Positions 41,173-50,047 of a stretch of DNA of 64,000 nucleotides are shown piece by piece. The first letter of the stretch is position 1, and every line of letters begins with the position of its first letter. Source of the stretch: JBEKSX01 sp049516635 (GTDB lineage Bacteria; Bacteroidota; Ignavibacteria; Tepidaquicellales; OLB5); the NCBI GenBank assembly GCA_049516635.1, contig JBEKSX010000010.1, positions 1 through 64,000 of the forward strand, in the 5' to 3' direction. The position numbers and the translations under genes were made by a program. Under the pieces are notes generated by a model. It saw only the letters and a list, made by a program, of their open reading frames with translations. It was not told the DNA's origin and ran no database searches.

Positions 41173-41631
41173 ATGTTCTCAACAGCACGTTATTTCATTA
41201 AAACAAGCATTGTTTTTCTGATAGTCGGATTGCTTACGGGACTGCACATGACGCTTGCAACAAATGTATTTAAGAAAGGTTACGGAGCTGAGCTTATATC
41301 CGCGCATACGCATGTAATACTCGTCGGTTCGGTAATAATGATGATAATGGGGGTAGCCCTCTGGTTCTTCCCGCGTCCCGAGAAAACGGATACACAGTAT
41401 AACCCGGCCAACATTCTTATAGCATACTGGATAATGACCATAGCAACATCACTGCGTTACATTTTCCAGGTTACGGCGGCATACTCCAATATTGATTGGG
41501 TGTGGGTTATGATAACGGTTTTTTCGACATTCCAGATAATTGCAATAATATATTTCTTCTATACCATGTGGGGACGCATCCGTGCTTCCGGCGGAAGCGT
41601 GATCAGGGAACAAAAGGGTGAAAAGTTCTAA
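41173..41631 (+). CDS. Heme-copper oxidase subunit I-like (CcoN-like) small membrane protein
   Basis: I start at ATG 41173, which has GGGAGG upstream; the frame extends to 41098 but would run through the -7 element. The 152-residue protein has four TM segments. HTHVILVGSVIMMIMGVALWFFPRPE resembles the heme-ligand helix of subunit I ('AHTHVNLlGw..m.iyGv'). These short CcoN-like proteins occur near cytochrome and NnrS-type genes but lack a full oxidase set of ligands. It sits before the 41817 membrane protein with a repeat element between them. Confidence 0.7.
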   Translation: MFSTARYFIKTSIVFLIVGLLTGLHMTLATNVFKKGYGAELISAHTHVILVGSVIMMIMGVALWFFPRPEKTDTQYNPANILIAYWIMTIATSLRYIFQVTAAYSNIDWVWVMITVFSTFQIIAIIYFFYTMWGRIRASGGSVIREQKGEKF

Positions 41632-41636
41632 ACTAT

Positions 41637-41800
41637 ATGTCATTCCTGCAGCCTGCCCCTGCCAACGGCGGGAAGGCTGGAATCCAGTTAAAGTATTAAT
41701 TACGAACATGATATCGTTACAGAGTCCCTATTCATAAGACTAAGCTAGGACTGAATCCCGAATCAAGTTCTCCACAGGAGTCCTTTGGACGGGATGACAT
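41637..41800. repeat. 164-base palindrome-rich element with terminal inverted repeats
   Basis: Ends are ATGTCATTCC (41637-41646) and GGGATGACAT (41791-41800), inverted with one mismatch. Inside the left part TGCAGCC pairs imperfectly with GGCTG, followed by GGAATCCAG. The right part has GAATCCCG and the hairpin fragment TTCTCCACAGGAGTCCTTTG. It belongs to the same family as 28635-28703 but is longer. It separates two probably related membrane-protein genes. Confidence 0.7.
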
Positions 41801-41816
41801 ATTATTAAATAAAATT

Positions 41817-42887
41817 ATGAAAAAAATACCTAAATACATTTTTATTATTCTTCCGCTCGTGCTTCTGGGTCTGCTGACAGGCATCTGGGCGGGATGTATA
41901 CGCATCGGATGGAACTTCCCTCTATCATCATTTGCAGGCGAGCACGGTGCATTGATGGTAGGAAGTTTCCTCGGAACGCTCATCTGCCTTGAAAGAGCGT
42001 TCACATTCCCGAAAAAAATTGCATTGATGCTTCCTCTCTTCAATTCACTCAGCTTTATATTTATCATTGCAAAATATCCCGTCATTGCATACTGGGTATT
42101 ATTTATCGGGAGCATGGGACTGGTTGTTCTTTATTTTTTCTTGTACTTAAAGTTCAGCGAACTGTATGTGCTATTAATGATGATGGGTGCTATGTGCTGG
42201 GTTATCGGTAACGGGCTGCTCCTGCAAACTTCATTTTACCCACAGGCAGTAACATGGTGGATCGGATTTCTGTTTCTCACCATCACCGGGGAGCGGCTTG
42301 AACTTTCAAGATATCTGAATATCGGTAAAAGCACCAAATCAATATTCGTAATTCTCATAGCACTGTTCATTATAGGAATTACCATTCCTTTCCATGAATT
42401 TGGCGGGTATGTAACCGCAGTTTCACTAATCGGTTCATCACTGTGGTTATTCATTTACGATATGCCGAGAAGAAATTTGAAGAACACGGGAGTGCACAAA
42501 TATTCGGGGATTGTTCTGCTGACAGGTTTTTTCTGGCTCTTCATCTGCGGTTTGCTGATGGCTTACGGCTCATATGAAATGTTATTATATGATGCAGTGC
42601 TCCATACATTCTTCATCGGGTTCGTATTTTCAATGATATTCGCACACGCACCGATAATATTGCCAGGAATTCTAGGCATCCCGGTAAAACCTTTTCACGG
42701 TTTGCTGTATGTATGGTTCATTTTGCTTCAGCTCTCACTGTTGATGAGGTTATCCGTTCTTTTAACAAATGACGTATTTATCAAACAGCTCAGCGGTATG
42801 ATAAGCGGGATTGTGATAATAGGGTTTATAGTGAATATGGAGATATTAGTTGCAAAGGGGAAGATGGAAAGCTTAAGTCGGTCATGA
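41817..42887 (+). CDS. NnrS-like multispanning membrane protein
   Basis: This 356-residue protein has about twelve hydrophobic segments. GEHGALMVGSFLGTLICLERA (about 41-61) and AVLHTFFIGFVFSMIFAHAPIILPGILG (about 260-287) place histidines in helices as in NnrS-family heme/copper proteins. The full NnrS signature is not complete, so only similarity is claimed. NnrS-type proteins are linked to nitric-oxide stress. Its CcoN-like neighbour upstream suggests a shared respiratory or NO-related role. Confidence 0.55.
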   Translation: MKKIPKYIFIILPLVLLGLLTGIWAGCIRIGWNFPLSSFAGEHGALMVGSFLGTLICLERAFTFPKKIALMLPLFNSLSFIFIIAKYPVIAYWVLFIGSMGLVVLYFFLYLKFSELYVLLMMMGAMCWVIGNGLLLQTSFYPQAVTWWIGFLFLTITGERLELSRYLNIGKSTKSIFVILIALFIIGITIPFHEFGGYVTAVSLIGSSLWLFIYDMPRRNLKNTGVHKYSGIVLLTGFFWLFICGLLMAYGSYEMLLYDAVLHTFFIGFVFSMIFAHAPIILPGILGIPVKPFHGLLYVWFILLQLSLLMRLSVLLTNDVFIKQLSGMISGIVIIGFIVNMEILVAKGKMESLSRS

Positions 42888-43002
42888 AAATATTTGTAAC
42901 TTTAAAGACTGAGAACCTAAATGTTTCGGGTTTTATTGTTTAACAAATCTCACTAATTTCGTAAAGTTGTATTAAAGAATGCATTATTAAAGAAAATCCG
43001 GT

Positions 43003-44382
43003 ATGAAGTCGAAAAAACCTATTCTATTTATTTTAATTTTGTGTTTCATATTACGATTATCTTTCTTTCTTGCGGTTCAGTACAGGAATACCGATTATCA
43101 ACAACAATTCATCAAAGGGGATGCTCTCGAATACCATATACTGGCAAGCAACTTGGTAAATTACCATCAGTTTTCTTCTGAAAAAGATGGTCCCCCCAAT
43201 ACCTATCGTACACCGGGTTACCCCTTATTTATAAGCATTTTTTACTTAATATTCGGGCCTCAACCATGGGTTGTCTTATTTGTTCAAATTATCGTAGATA
43301 CAATTACATGCCTTTTTGTTTATCTTATTGGTGAATCGATGCTGAGTAAGCGTGCCGGTTTATTTTCATCATTTTTTTATGCTCTTGATCCTTCTGCCAT
43401 CCTACATACGTCCACGCTATTGAGTGATATATTATTCGTTTTTTTCATTTTACTTTCAATTTATTTCTTTTCAAAGCTGATAAAAGGAAAAGATGAAAAA
43501 GAATATTTAATACCTCTAATTCTTTCAAGTATATTTATAGCAATCGCAACATTGATAAGACCAATCACTATTTATTTGCCTATTTTATTGATACTATTCC
43601 TACTTATATATTTTAAAGGAAAAATAAAATACGCTTTTAAATTAGTTCTGATTTTCCTTGTAATATTTATCTTAACGCTCTCTCCCTGGATGATTCGAAA
43701 TGCTATTATTTTCGGATCTTATTCTCTGTCATCTTCCAGTACAAAGAGCCTAATAGAAATGTATGTTCCCCCATTTGAAATGGAAAAGAGGAATCAGCCT
43801 TATGAAACTGTAACATCTTCATTAATGAATGAAGCAGATTCATTAATGTTGAAAGATGGGTATAATCCGTACAAAATGGATGAATTCCAAAAATCACCCT
43901 ATTGGAAAAAAGTAGCATTAAAACATATTGCAGAGAATCCTATCCTTTTCTTAAAACATTACGCAATTGGAACCATCCACTATTTTGTCAATCTTGGAAC
44001 TAGAGGATATTCAGATATGCTTAATCTGGAGGTTAAGACGAAGGATTTTGATATTAAGGGAAAACCGAATCCTTTAGAGACTATAAAACTCTGGTTTGCA
44101 AAAAAGTCTCTTACCGAAATATTGATCGGTATTTTTATTTCTTTGTTCTTGTTAGTATCTTATTCAGGGTTATTAGCCGGACTTATTATGGGATGGAAAA
44201 AATATAATAAAGCTTACCTTGTCTTATGTTTATTAATGGTTTTTTATTTCGTTCTCACTACCGGACCGCAAGGACTGGAAAGGTACAGATTACCTTCAAT
44301 ACCATTCTATCTGACTTTCACTTCTTTAGGAATCATTTATATAATTGATAGGTTCAAATCAAAATCCATTCATAAAAACTAA
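43003..44382 (+). CDS. GT39/ArnT-like membrane glycosyltransferase
   Basis: The 459-residue protein is a GT-C type enzyme. The N-terminal loop after TM1 has the acidic site GDALEYHILASNLV and the family segment TYRTPGYPLFISIFYLIFGPQPWVVLFVQIIVD. About ten hydrophobic segments follow, then a periplasmic region (EMYVPPFEMEKRNQPYE...). Such enzymes transfer a sugar from a polyprenyl-phosphate donor to lipid or protein outside the inner membrane. It converges with the galE-GT2 operon; the GT2 there could make its donor. Confidence 0.78.
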   Translation: MKSKKPILFILILCFILRLSFFLAVQYRNTDYQQQFIKGDALEYHILASNLVNYHQFSSEKDGPPNTYRTPGYPLFISIFYLIFGPQPWVVLFVQIIVDTITCLFVYLIGESMLSKRAGLFSSFFYALDPSAILHTSTLLSDILFVFFILLSIYFFSKLIKGKDEKEYLIPLILSSIFIAIATLIRPITIYLPILLILFLLIYFKGKIKYAFKLVLIFLVIFILTLSPWMIRNAIIFGSYSLSSSSTKSLIEMYVPPFEMEKRNQPYETVTSSLMNEADSLMLKDGYNPYKMDEFQKSPYWKKVALKHIAENPILFLKHYAIGTIHYFVNLGTRGYSDMLNLEVKTKDFDIKGKPNPLETIKLWFAKKSLTEILIGIFISLFLLVSYSGLLAGLIMGWKKYNKAYLVLCLLMVFYFVLTTGPQGLERYRLPSIPFYLTFTSLGIIYIIDRFKSKSIHKN

Positions 44383-44387
44383 GATAA

Positions 44388-45365
44388 TTATGAGTTTATC
44401 TTGATGAAGAAGTTAAAAGCGGTTCTAACCATATCTTCTAATTTCGTATATTTCGGTTTCCAATTCAATAAATTCATTGCCCTGGTCGGATCAGCTACAA
44501 GTATACCAGGGTCCCCCTTTCTTCTTGATGTCACCTGTACGTTAAATTCGATACCTGATACTTCTTTTACAGCCTTTACTACTTGATGTACGGTAAATCC
44601 TTTTCCTATTCCTAGATTTAATCGTTCACAAATAGGATTTTCTAAAAAATAAAGTCCTGCTATGTGTGCATCCACTAGATCGTTCACATGGATATAATCT
44701 CGTACACCGCTTCCATCGATTGTATTATAATTATTTCCATAAATATAGAAAGTGTCTCTTTTCCCCAGAGCTGTGAGTATCGCCGATGGAATAGCATGAG
44801 ATTCTACCTTATGCCGCTCCCCTAACTCACCTTCAGGATCTGCACCAGCAGCACAGAAATACCGAAAAGAAAGGGAATTTAAATGATATGCTTCGTAATA
44901 CCATTTAAGTAATTCTTCGATTATCAATTTTGTATGACCGTAAGGATTTTTAGGTAAAGTAGGATGATTTTCATCTATCATTTCCATTATAGGTTCACCA
45001 TAAACTGAAGCTGAAGAAGAAAAAATAATTTTGCCAACACTATACTCGAGCATACATTCAAGAAGATTAATAGTACCGATGACATTATTTTCATAATATT
45101 TATGAGGTGAAACAACCGAATCCGGTACGTTTGCATAAGCGGCAAAGTGTATTACTGAATCTACTTTTTCTTGATGAAAAATCTTTTTGAGAGCCTGCTT
45201 ATCTCTTAAGTCACACTGGTAAAACTTATCCGTTAAAACAGCATCTCGGAAACCTTCTTCGAGGTTATCTATAACAATAACATCACCTGATGCATACTTT
45301 TTGAGGAGTTCCTTAACACAGTGACTTCCTATATAACCTGCCCCGCCTGTAACTAAAATTTTCAT
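44388..45365 (-). CDS. galE: UDP-glucose 4-epimerase
   Basis: GalE interconverts UDP-glucose and UDP-galactose. The 325-residue protein has the NAD+ motif GGAGYIGSH (7-15), the catalytic S117-S119 region FSSSASVYGEP and the Y142xxxK146 pair (PYGHTK). DYIHVNDLVDAH and LNLGIGKGFTVHQVV are GalE-specific. It overlaps the GT2 gene by four bases, the last gene of the minus-strand operon. Confidence 0.92.
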   Translation of the reverse strand: MKILVTGGAGYIGSHCVKELLKKYASGDVIVIDNLEEGFRDAVLTDKFYQCDLRDKQALKKIFHQEKVDSVIHFAAYANVPDSVVSPHKYYENNVIGTINLLECMLEYSVGKIIFSSSASVYGEPIMEMIDENHPTLPKNPYGHTKLIIEELLKWYYEAYHLNSLSFRYFCAAGADPEGELGERHKVESHAIPSAILTALGKRDTFYIYGNNYNTIDGSGVRDYIHVNDLVDAHIAGLYFLENPICERLNLGIGKGFTVHQVVKAVKEVSGIEFNVQVTSRRKGDPGILVADPTRAMNLLNWKPKYTKLEDMVRTAFNFFIKINS

Positions 45366-46501
45366 TTCATATCCTTATTAAACAAATAAAAAACAAAACT
45401 GAAAAAGACAATTTGGATACCCGATATTAAAAAAAATATACTATAAATCACGAGTTTTACTTCATTAAAAGTTATAGCGGATACCTTTAACCAATGGAAA
45501 AAAATATACAACAGTAAAGCAAATCCCGCAATTGATAATAGCATACTCGTAATTATTCCCTTTTCAAAAGAAAATTTCGATTTGAACCAATTGCTAATCT
45601 TATTCTTCTTAAACTTGCTCAAATATGAAAAATTCTGCACTAATATCCCCATTTGAATAATAAACGTGGAAATAATCGTAAGGATCAATCCGAGAAACAT
45701 ATAGAATGTTCCGAAATATTCACTTCCGATCATAATACCGCCTCTTATCTGTGAAATAAGAATAATGAAACCCAGCAGCCATAAAACGAAACCCAGTTTT
45801 AGAAACAAAGTCTCAGATGCCAGCATCCAAATAGTTTTCATATTTTCCCATCCCGCTCGCCACGGTGTAAGATGGGGTTTTCGACCTTTCTGATCAGGGA
45901 ATAAGCTGACAGGTACTTCGGTAATTTTCAATCCTGCAAGTTTAGCTTTAACTACCATTTCAGATGCATACTCCCAGCCAAGTGAATCAATCCCAATAAT
46001 TTTTAAAGCATTGAGAGTAATCGCTCTCAATCCAGAATTGCAGTCAGAAATTCCAGTCTTATAAAAGGTATTAATAAAAAATGTAAGAAGCGGAGTTCCT
46101 ATATACCTGTTCTTCCATGGCATTGCCCCTTTGTGTATGTTACCTTTCAACCTTGTACCCATAACAAAATCAAAGCCGCTATCGAGTTTATTAATAAACC
46201 TATCCAATTCCATAAAGTCGTACGTACCATCCGAATCACCCATCACAACATAATCTCCACGGATCAGCTCTATGCTACGCATGTATTGGTAACCCAGACC
46301 TACTTTCGGAACAATATGTACCTTCGCTCCAAGTTCTTTTGCAATATCTACGGTTCTGTCTGTGGAAGAAGCATCTATTAAAAGGATTTCACCGTTTACA
46401 TTATGCTTCTCAAAAGATTCTTTAACTCTTCTAATCGTATCACCTACAGTTAATTCTTCATTCAGGGAGGGCAAAACTACTGAAACGAATTTTTCAGGCA
46501 T
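45362..46501 (-). CDS. Polyprenyl-phosphate-type GT2 glycosyltransferase with membrane domain
   Basis: The 379-residue protein has a GT2 domain like dolichyl-phosphate mannose synthase: SVVLPSLNEELTVGDTIRR, LIDASSTDRTVDIAKELGA and GDYVVMGDSDGTYDF with the D-S-D metal motif. ISDCNSGLRAITLNAL and WEYASEMVVKAKLAGLKITEVPVSLFPD complete the active site. The C-terminal 150 residues contain four TM helices. It probably charges a polyprenyl carrier with a sugar for a GT-C enzyme such as the convergent GT39. It abuts the methyltransferase stop and overlaps galE. Confidence 0.88.
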   Translation of the reverse strand: MPEKFVSVVLPSLNEELTVGDTIRRVKESFEKHNVNGEILLIDASSTDRTVDIAKELGAKVHIVPKVGLGYQYMRSIELIRGDYVVMGDSDGTYDFMELDRFINKLDSGFDFVMGTRLKGNIHKGAMPWKNRYIGTPLLTFFINTFYKTGISDCNSGLRAITLNALKIIGIDSLGWEYASEMVVKAKLAGLKITEVPVSLFPDQKGRKPHLTPWRAGWENMKTIWMLASETLFLKLGFVLWLLGFIILISQIRGGIMIGSEYFGTFYMFLGLILTIISTFIIQMGILVQNFSYLSKFKKNKISNWFKSKFSFEKGIITSMLLSIAGFALLLYIFFHWLKVSAITFNEVKLVIYSIFFLISGIQIVFFSFVFYLFNKDMK

Positions 46502-47254
46502 TTATACTAATTCCTTTCGAGCTGTAATAAATATTTGAGGGCCTAATTTTTTAGACCTCGGGGTTAGTAAGAATAGCAAAAATGTAAGGTTAAATAAACA
46601 TTTTCCCAAAAAAGATTTACCTCGTTCCCCTTTATGAAATTCTTTGCTAATATGCTCATTCTTCTCATATATCCATTTTTGCATATTATAAAACGGATAT
46701 CCTTTTTTGAATGCGCATATCGTTCGTAATCCGATTTTGTTAAATTCTTTTTCCAGATTCTCTAATTCAAAATGGTGCAGGTGTCCATTGTCCTTATCAC
46801 TTTGATAAATTTTCCCGGACTGAGTAGTCAGTATCAGATATCCATTGTCATTTAATAGACTTGATAAATTAATTAAAGCGGTCTGCCAATTAATTAAATG
46901 CTCTATGACTTCACTGCATATTACTACATCAAATGTATGCTTATAATCTAAAATATTTTTCGAAATATCTAGTTGATCAAATTTAATACCTTCATATTTT
47001 ATCGAATTCAATTCAATAACCTTTTTTGATAAATCCAAACCCCATAATTTTTTACCGGGATAACTATTTTTAATAAGATGGACGAGGTATCCATCACCAC
47101 AACCTACATCTGCAGATGAAACAAAATCTATTTTTTTTAACTGCCTTAAGATGAATCTATTTCTCAGTTTCACCGAAGGGTGCTGAGAATGAGTAACATA
47201 TTCATCCCAGTAATTTTCATAATACAATTTATTCTTTATGAAGGATTCGAGCAA
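46502..47254 (-). CDS. Class I SAM methyltransferase (UbiE/Coq3-like)
   Basis: The 250-residue enzyme has SADVGCGDGYLVHLI (motif I), WGLDLSKKVIELN (motif II) and FDVVICSEVIEHLINW (motif IV/post I), the usual arrangement for O- or C-methyltransferases of metabolites. The only start available is TTG at 47254; no in-frame ATG lies before the core. A hydrophobic stretch at about 213-233 (FLGKCLFNLTFLLFLLTP) may contact the membrane. It lies between the SDR and GT2 genes and may methylate a sugar or lipid made by this cluster. Confidence 0.83.
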   Translation of the reverse strand: MLESFIKNKLYYENYWDEYVTHSQHPSVKLRNRFILRQLKKIDFVSSADVGCGDGYLVHLIKNSYPGKKLWGLDLSKKVIELNSIKYEGIKFDQLDISKNILDYKHTFDVVICSEVIEHLINWQTALINLSSLLNDNGYLILTTQSGKIYQSDKDNGHLHHFELENLEKEFNKIGLRTICAFKKGYPFYNMQKWIYEKNEHISKEFHKGERGKSFLGKCLFNLTFLLFLLTPRSKKLGPQIFITARKELV

Positions 47255-47302
47255 TTGTTCTTATTATTTGTTTCAATTTCAACTCTTTCAACTACAACTT
47301 AA

Positions 47303-48178
47303 TTATTGATTAAGTGTATTTGTATCGAAATCTCTGAATAAAATACCAGATGTCATAATATATTCAAGATCAGCATCAGGATCCTGGTTAACCAGACTAA
47401 TCAAACTGTCACTTCTAAAACCTAACTTCACATGAAGTAGCTCTGCAAATTTCAATATTATCCAAATAATTTGCCATGGAAAAGGAATAAAAATACTATT
47501 ACTCCCTATCGAGGAAGCTATAACCTTAAGAATATCCCTGAAAGTTTTATATTGGGGGTATGCTGCAATAATCGGTTTAGCATAGCTCGAACCATTATTG
47601 CACAAATTTAGAATAAGTTTGCACAAATCTTCTTGATGAATAAGATAAAGTTTCTGATGTCCCAAGCCGATAAGAGGAATAACGGGAGATATAGAAATCA
47701 TTTTACTTAGAGAACCTACCATACCCCGTGCATTTTTTCCAAATATTAACCCGGGGCGTATAACAACTGCTCCGTGTTTTAACGCCCTTTCCTCGATGCA
47801 AAGTTTAGACTTTCCATATAGTGATTTACAGCCACAAAAGGCACTCATTGAAGAAATATAGATAATATTTCCGACCCCAGCTGCTTTCGCAACTGAAAAT
47901 AATTTTTCGGAACCGAGCACATTGACGTTATAGATATCTCTCCAATTTATGTAAGTAAAATCAAATGCACAGTGAATGAGAATATTAATTTTATTGAAAA
48001 TAGCTTGATTCAAATCACCCTCAAGCGAAAAAGGAAAAGAATCTTCATTAATATCTTTTATATCGTGTCTGTATTCATATACTTTATAACCACTTTTTCT
48101 CAAATAGTTCTTGATTGAAGTTCCCAAGTAGCCATTCGCTCCTGTTATCCCAAAGATAAGGTTTTTATCAACCACCAT
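47303..48178 (-). CDS. Extended SDR family NAD-dependent epimerase/dehydratase
   Basis: The 291-residue protein starts with the Rossmann loop FGITGANGYLGTSIKNYL. YISSMSAFCGCKSLYGKSKLCIEE holds the catalytic Ser and YGKSK (YxxxK). VVIRPGLIFG follows as expected. It is a member of the extended SDRs acting on NDP-sugars or on sterol/terpenoid-like substrates; its closeness to a GMC oxidoreductase makes the second possible. It overlaps the end of that gene by eleven bases. Confidence 0.82.
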   Translation of the reverse strand: MVVDKNLIFGITGANGYLGTSIKNYLRKSGYKVYEYRHDIKDINEDSFPFSLEGDLNQAIFNKINILIHCAFDFTYINWRDIYNVNVLGSEKLFSVAKAAGVGNIIYISSMSAFCGCKSLYGKSKLCIEERALKHGAVVIRPGLIFGKNARGMVGSLSKMISISPVIPLIGLGHQKLYLIHQEDLCKLILNLCNNGSSYAKPIIAAYPQYKTFRDILKVIASSIGSNSIFIPFPWQIIWIILKFAELLHVKLGFRSDSLISLVNQDPDADLEYIMTSGILFRDFDTNTLNQ

Positions 48179-49775
48179 AGTGTATAATATTTTTTACACT
48201 TTCTGTTGCAATCCTATGCGAGTTTGCCATTACACTTAAAGTTATCGTCGTAGCAGGTATACTGGGAAATACACTTGCGTCAACTATGTGCAATAACTTA
48301 TAACCAAAAGGTCTGCCAAGCAAGTCCGATTGATATTTCAAAGGATTTTTGCTCATAGGAAAAGTTCCTCCCGAATGAAACCCTTTTCCAGGTTGCGCAA
48401 TTCTAAGTAAAAACCTCAATGGTATTGCTCGTATATATTTTTTATTAACAGATAATTTTTTCAGTATTTTATTTATTGTATTCTTGACAGAATCATTTCT
48501 TATTGACGAGATAATCAATTCATTTTTTATTTCCCCGTTAACTTGTTTTAATTTTATAGAAATCCGAGAAGAATAATCAGAGTGCAAAAAACCCTGTACT
48601 ATCATTAATCTTGTTAGAAATTTACTTATTGGCAACTCGAAAAATCTATACGTGCGACCCAATACTTTTTCAACGGCTCTTTTATAAAGATCATTGTAAG
48701 TATATACCTGCAAATGGATAGTTCTATTGCTTATGAGATTGTCAAGAATTTCCATATATAGTTGTGCTAGCGTATGAAGGTCTTCCTTGACTGGGTTGCC
48801 ATAACCCTTATATCTTAATAAGGGAAAGATGAAATATTGACTATCCTTCATCTTAATCTCCTCATCGTATTCTTTCATCGATTCCAAGATAATTTTTGCA
48901 GTAGGAATTACTCCACAAGCTAAATATACGCGCTCCCCTACGAATATTAGTTCTTGACCTGAGGTGGACGATACTGCAAGAACTCTAATAAAATTCTTTT
49001 CTTCAATTATTTTATAAACATAAACATTATTTATATAATGAAAATTATTATATTTTTGAAGTTCACTTAATGTCGAGATACTGGAATAAATCAATCGATA
49101 AGGACATCCATACATACATAATCCGCAGTAAACACATCCATAATTCCCATTTTGTTTTCCGGAACGTACAGCAAGTCGTGAGTAACCAAATTTGAATCCA
49201 GCAGAATGTAACTTATTCTTATTCTTAATTAAATCTTCATAAAGAAATCCTGCTTGTTTGCTTGGTTTTAGAAATTCATAATCCGATTTATATATAGGGA
49301 ACTGATTTTCTAATTCATCTTTATTGGCAGAAATATTTAAAAAAGAAAGAACGGATTCATAATGAGGTTTAAAATCTTCGACTCCTATGGGCCAATCCGA
49401 TATATCTTCCTGAATGTAAGGCAATATAGCAGCCCCCCAAACGTTGCTGAATCCCCCCATGGCCAATGACGGTAATAAATCAACATTGTCGATCTTCATA
49501 TTCATAAAATCGTTATCAATTCTATATGGAAAATCTGATCCGTATATATACTTATTCGAAACACCTCTTGAACTGGCCTCCATATTTTCTTTAAGATGAT
49601 CTATATCTTTTTTTCCCCAGTCCTGATGATCTGTTCTGCCCATTCTCTCGACAACAGCTTTACGTTCAGTTTCTATCTCCAAACCATAATCGAGCATTGT
49701 CACATTTAATCCTTTCTTAACTAAAGCCATTGCACATGAAATGCCTGCCGGTCCAGAGCCAATAATATAGTACAT
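48168..49775 (-). CDS. GMC-type FAD oxidoreductase with a ferredoxin-like CxxCxxCxxxC motif
   Basis: The 535-residue flavoprotein starts with the FAD loop IIGSGPAGISCAMAL (4-18). MGGFSNVWGAAILP is a GMC-type substrate region. The C-terminus GFHSGGTFPMSKNP ... LHIVDASVFPSIPATTITLSVMANSHRIA is the classic GMC/cholesterol-oxidase end with an active-site His. Residues C214, C217, C220 and C224 in CVYCGLCMYGCP match the [4Fe-4S] ferredoxin pattern exactly. That suggests an internal electron relay. The substrate is unknown. It heads the operon GMC-SDR-methyltransferase-GT2-galE. Confidence 0.85.
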   Translation of the reverse strand: MYYIIGSGPAGISCAMALVKKGLNVTMLDYGLEIETERKAVVERMGRTDHQDWGKKDIDHLKENMEASSRGVSNKYIYGSDFPYRIDNDFMNMKIDNVDLLPSLAMGGFSNVWGAAILPYIQEDISDWPIGVEDFKPHYESVLSFLNISANKDELENQFPIYKSDYEFLKPSKQAGFLYEDLIKNKNKLHSAGFKFGYSRLAVRSGKQNGNYGCVYCGLCMYGCPYRLIYSSISTLSELQKYNNFHYINNVYVYKIIEEKNFIRVLAVSSTSGQELIFVGERVYLACGVIPTAKIILESMKEYDEEIKMKDSQYFIFPLLRYKGYGNPVKEDLHTLAQLYMEILDNLISNRTIHLQVYTYNDLYKRAVEKVLGRTYRFFELPISKFLTRLMIVQGFLHSDYSSRISIKLKQVNGEIKNELIISSIRNDSVKNTINKILKKLSVNKKYIRAIPLRFLLRIAQPGKGFHSGGTFPMSKNPLKYQSDLLGRPFGYKLLHIVDASVFPSIPATTITLSVMANSHRIATESVKNIIHYGG

Positions 49776-49993
49776 CTAAGGTATTCTGTTAAATTATTAT
49801 ACCGAATTTATTTACTGAATCAGTTGGAAACTAAATCCTGAGGAATTCTTTAAAATTATCTATTTTTCCAAAAATCCCAATTATTAATATCAATTATAAT
49901 GATTAAATAAAAAATGATTAATTTTAGCCAATATTGTGAACTTACAAGGTTTCCAAATACATACATTATTATTAATTCTCTCTACTTCACCTC

Positions 49994-50022
49994 TTGACAA
50001 ATCAAAGTCAATATATTATATT
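49994..50022 (+). promoter_or_regulatory. Sigma-70-like promoter with overlapping dyad for the TrmB-family gene
   Basis: TTGACA (49994-49999), a 17-base spacer and TATATT (50017-50022) form a near-ideal promoter 26 bases before the ATG. TTGAC-N8-GTCAA (49994-50011) is an inverted repeat covering the -35 box. It is a plausible operator, perhaps for autoregulation by the TrmB-like product. Confidence 0.55.
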
Positions 50023-50047
50023 GCTGTAGCTTTGAACTACTGCAATA

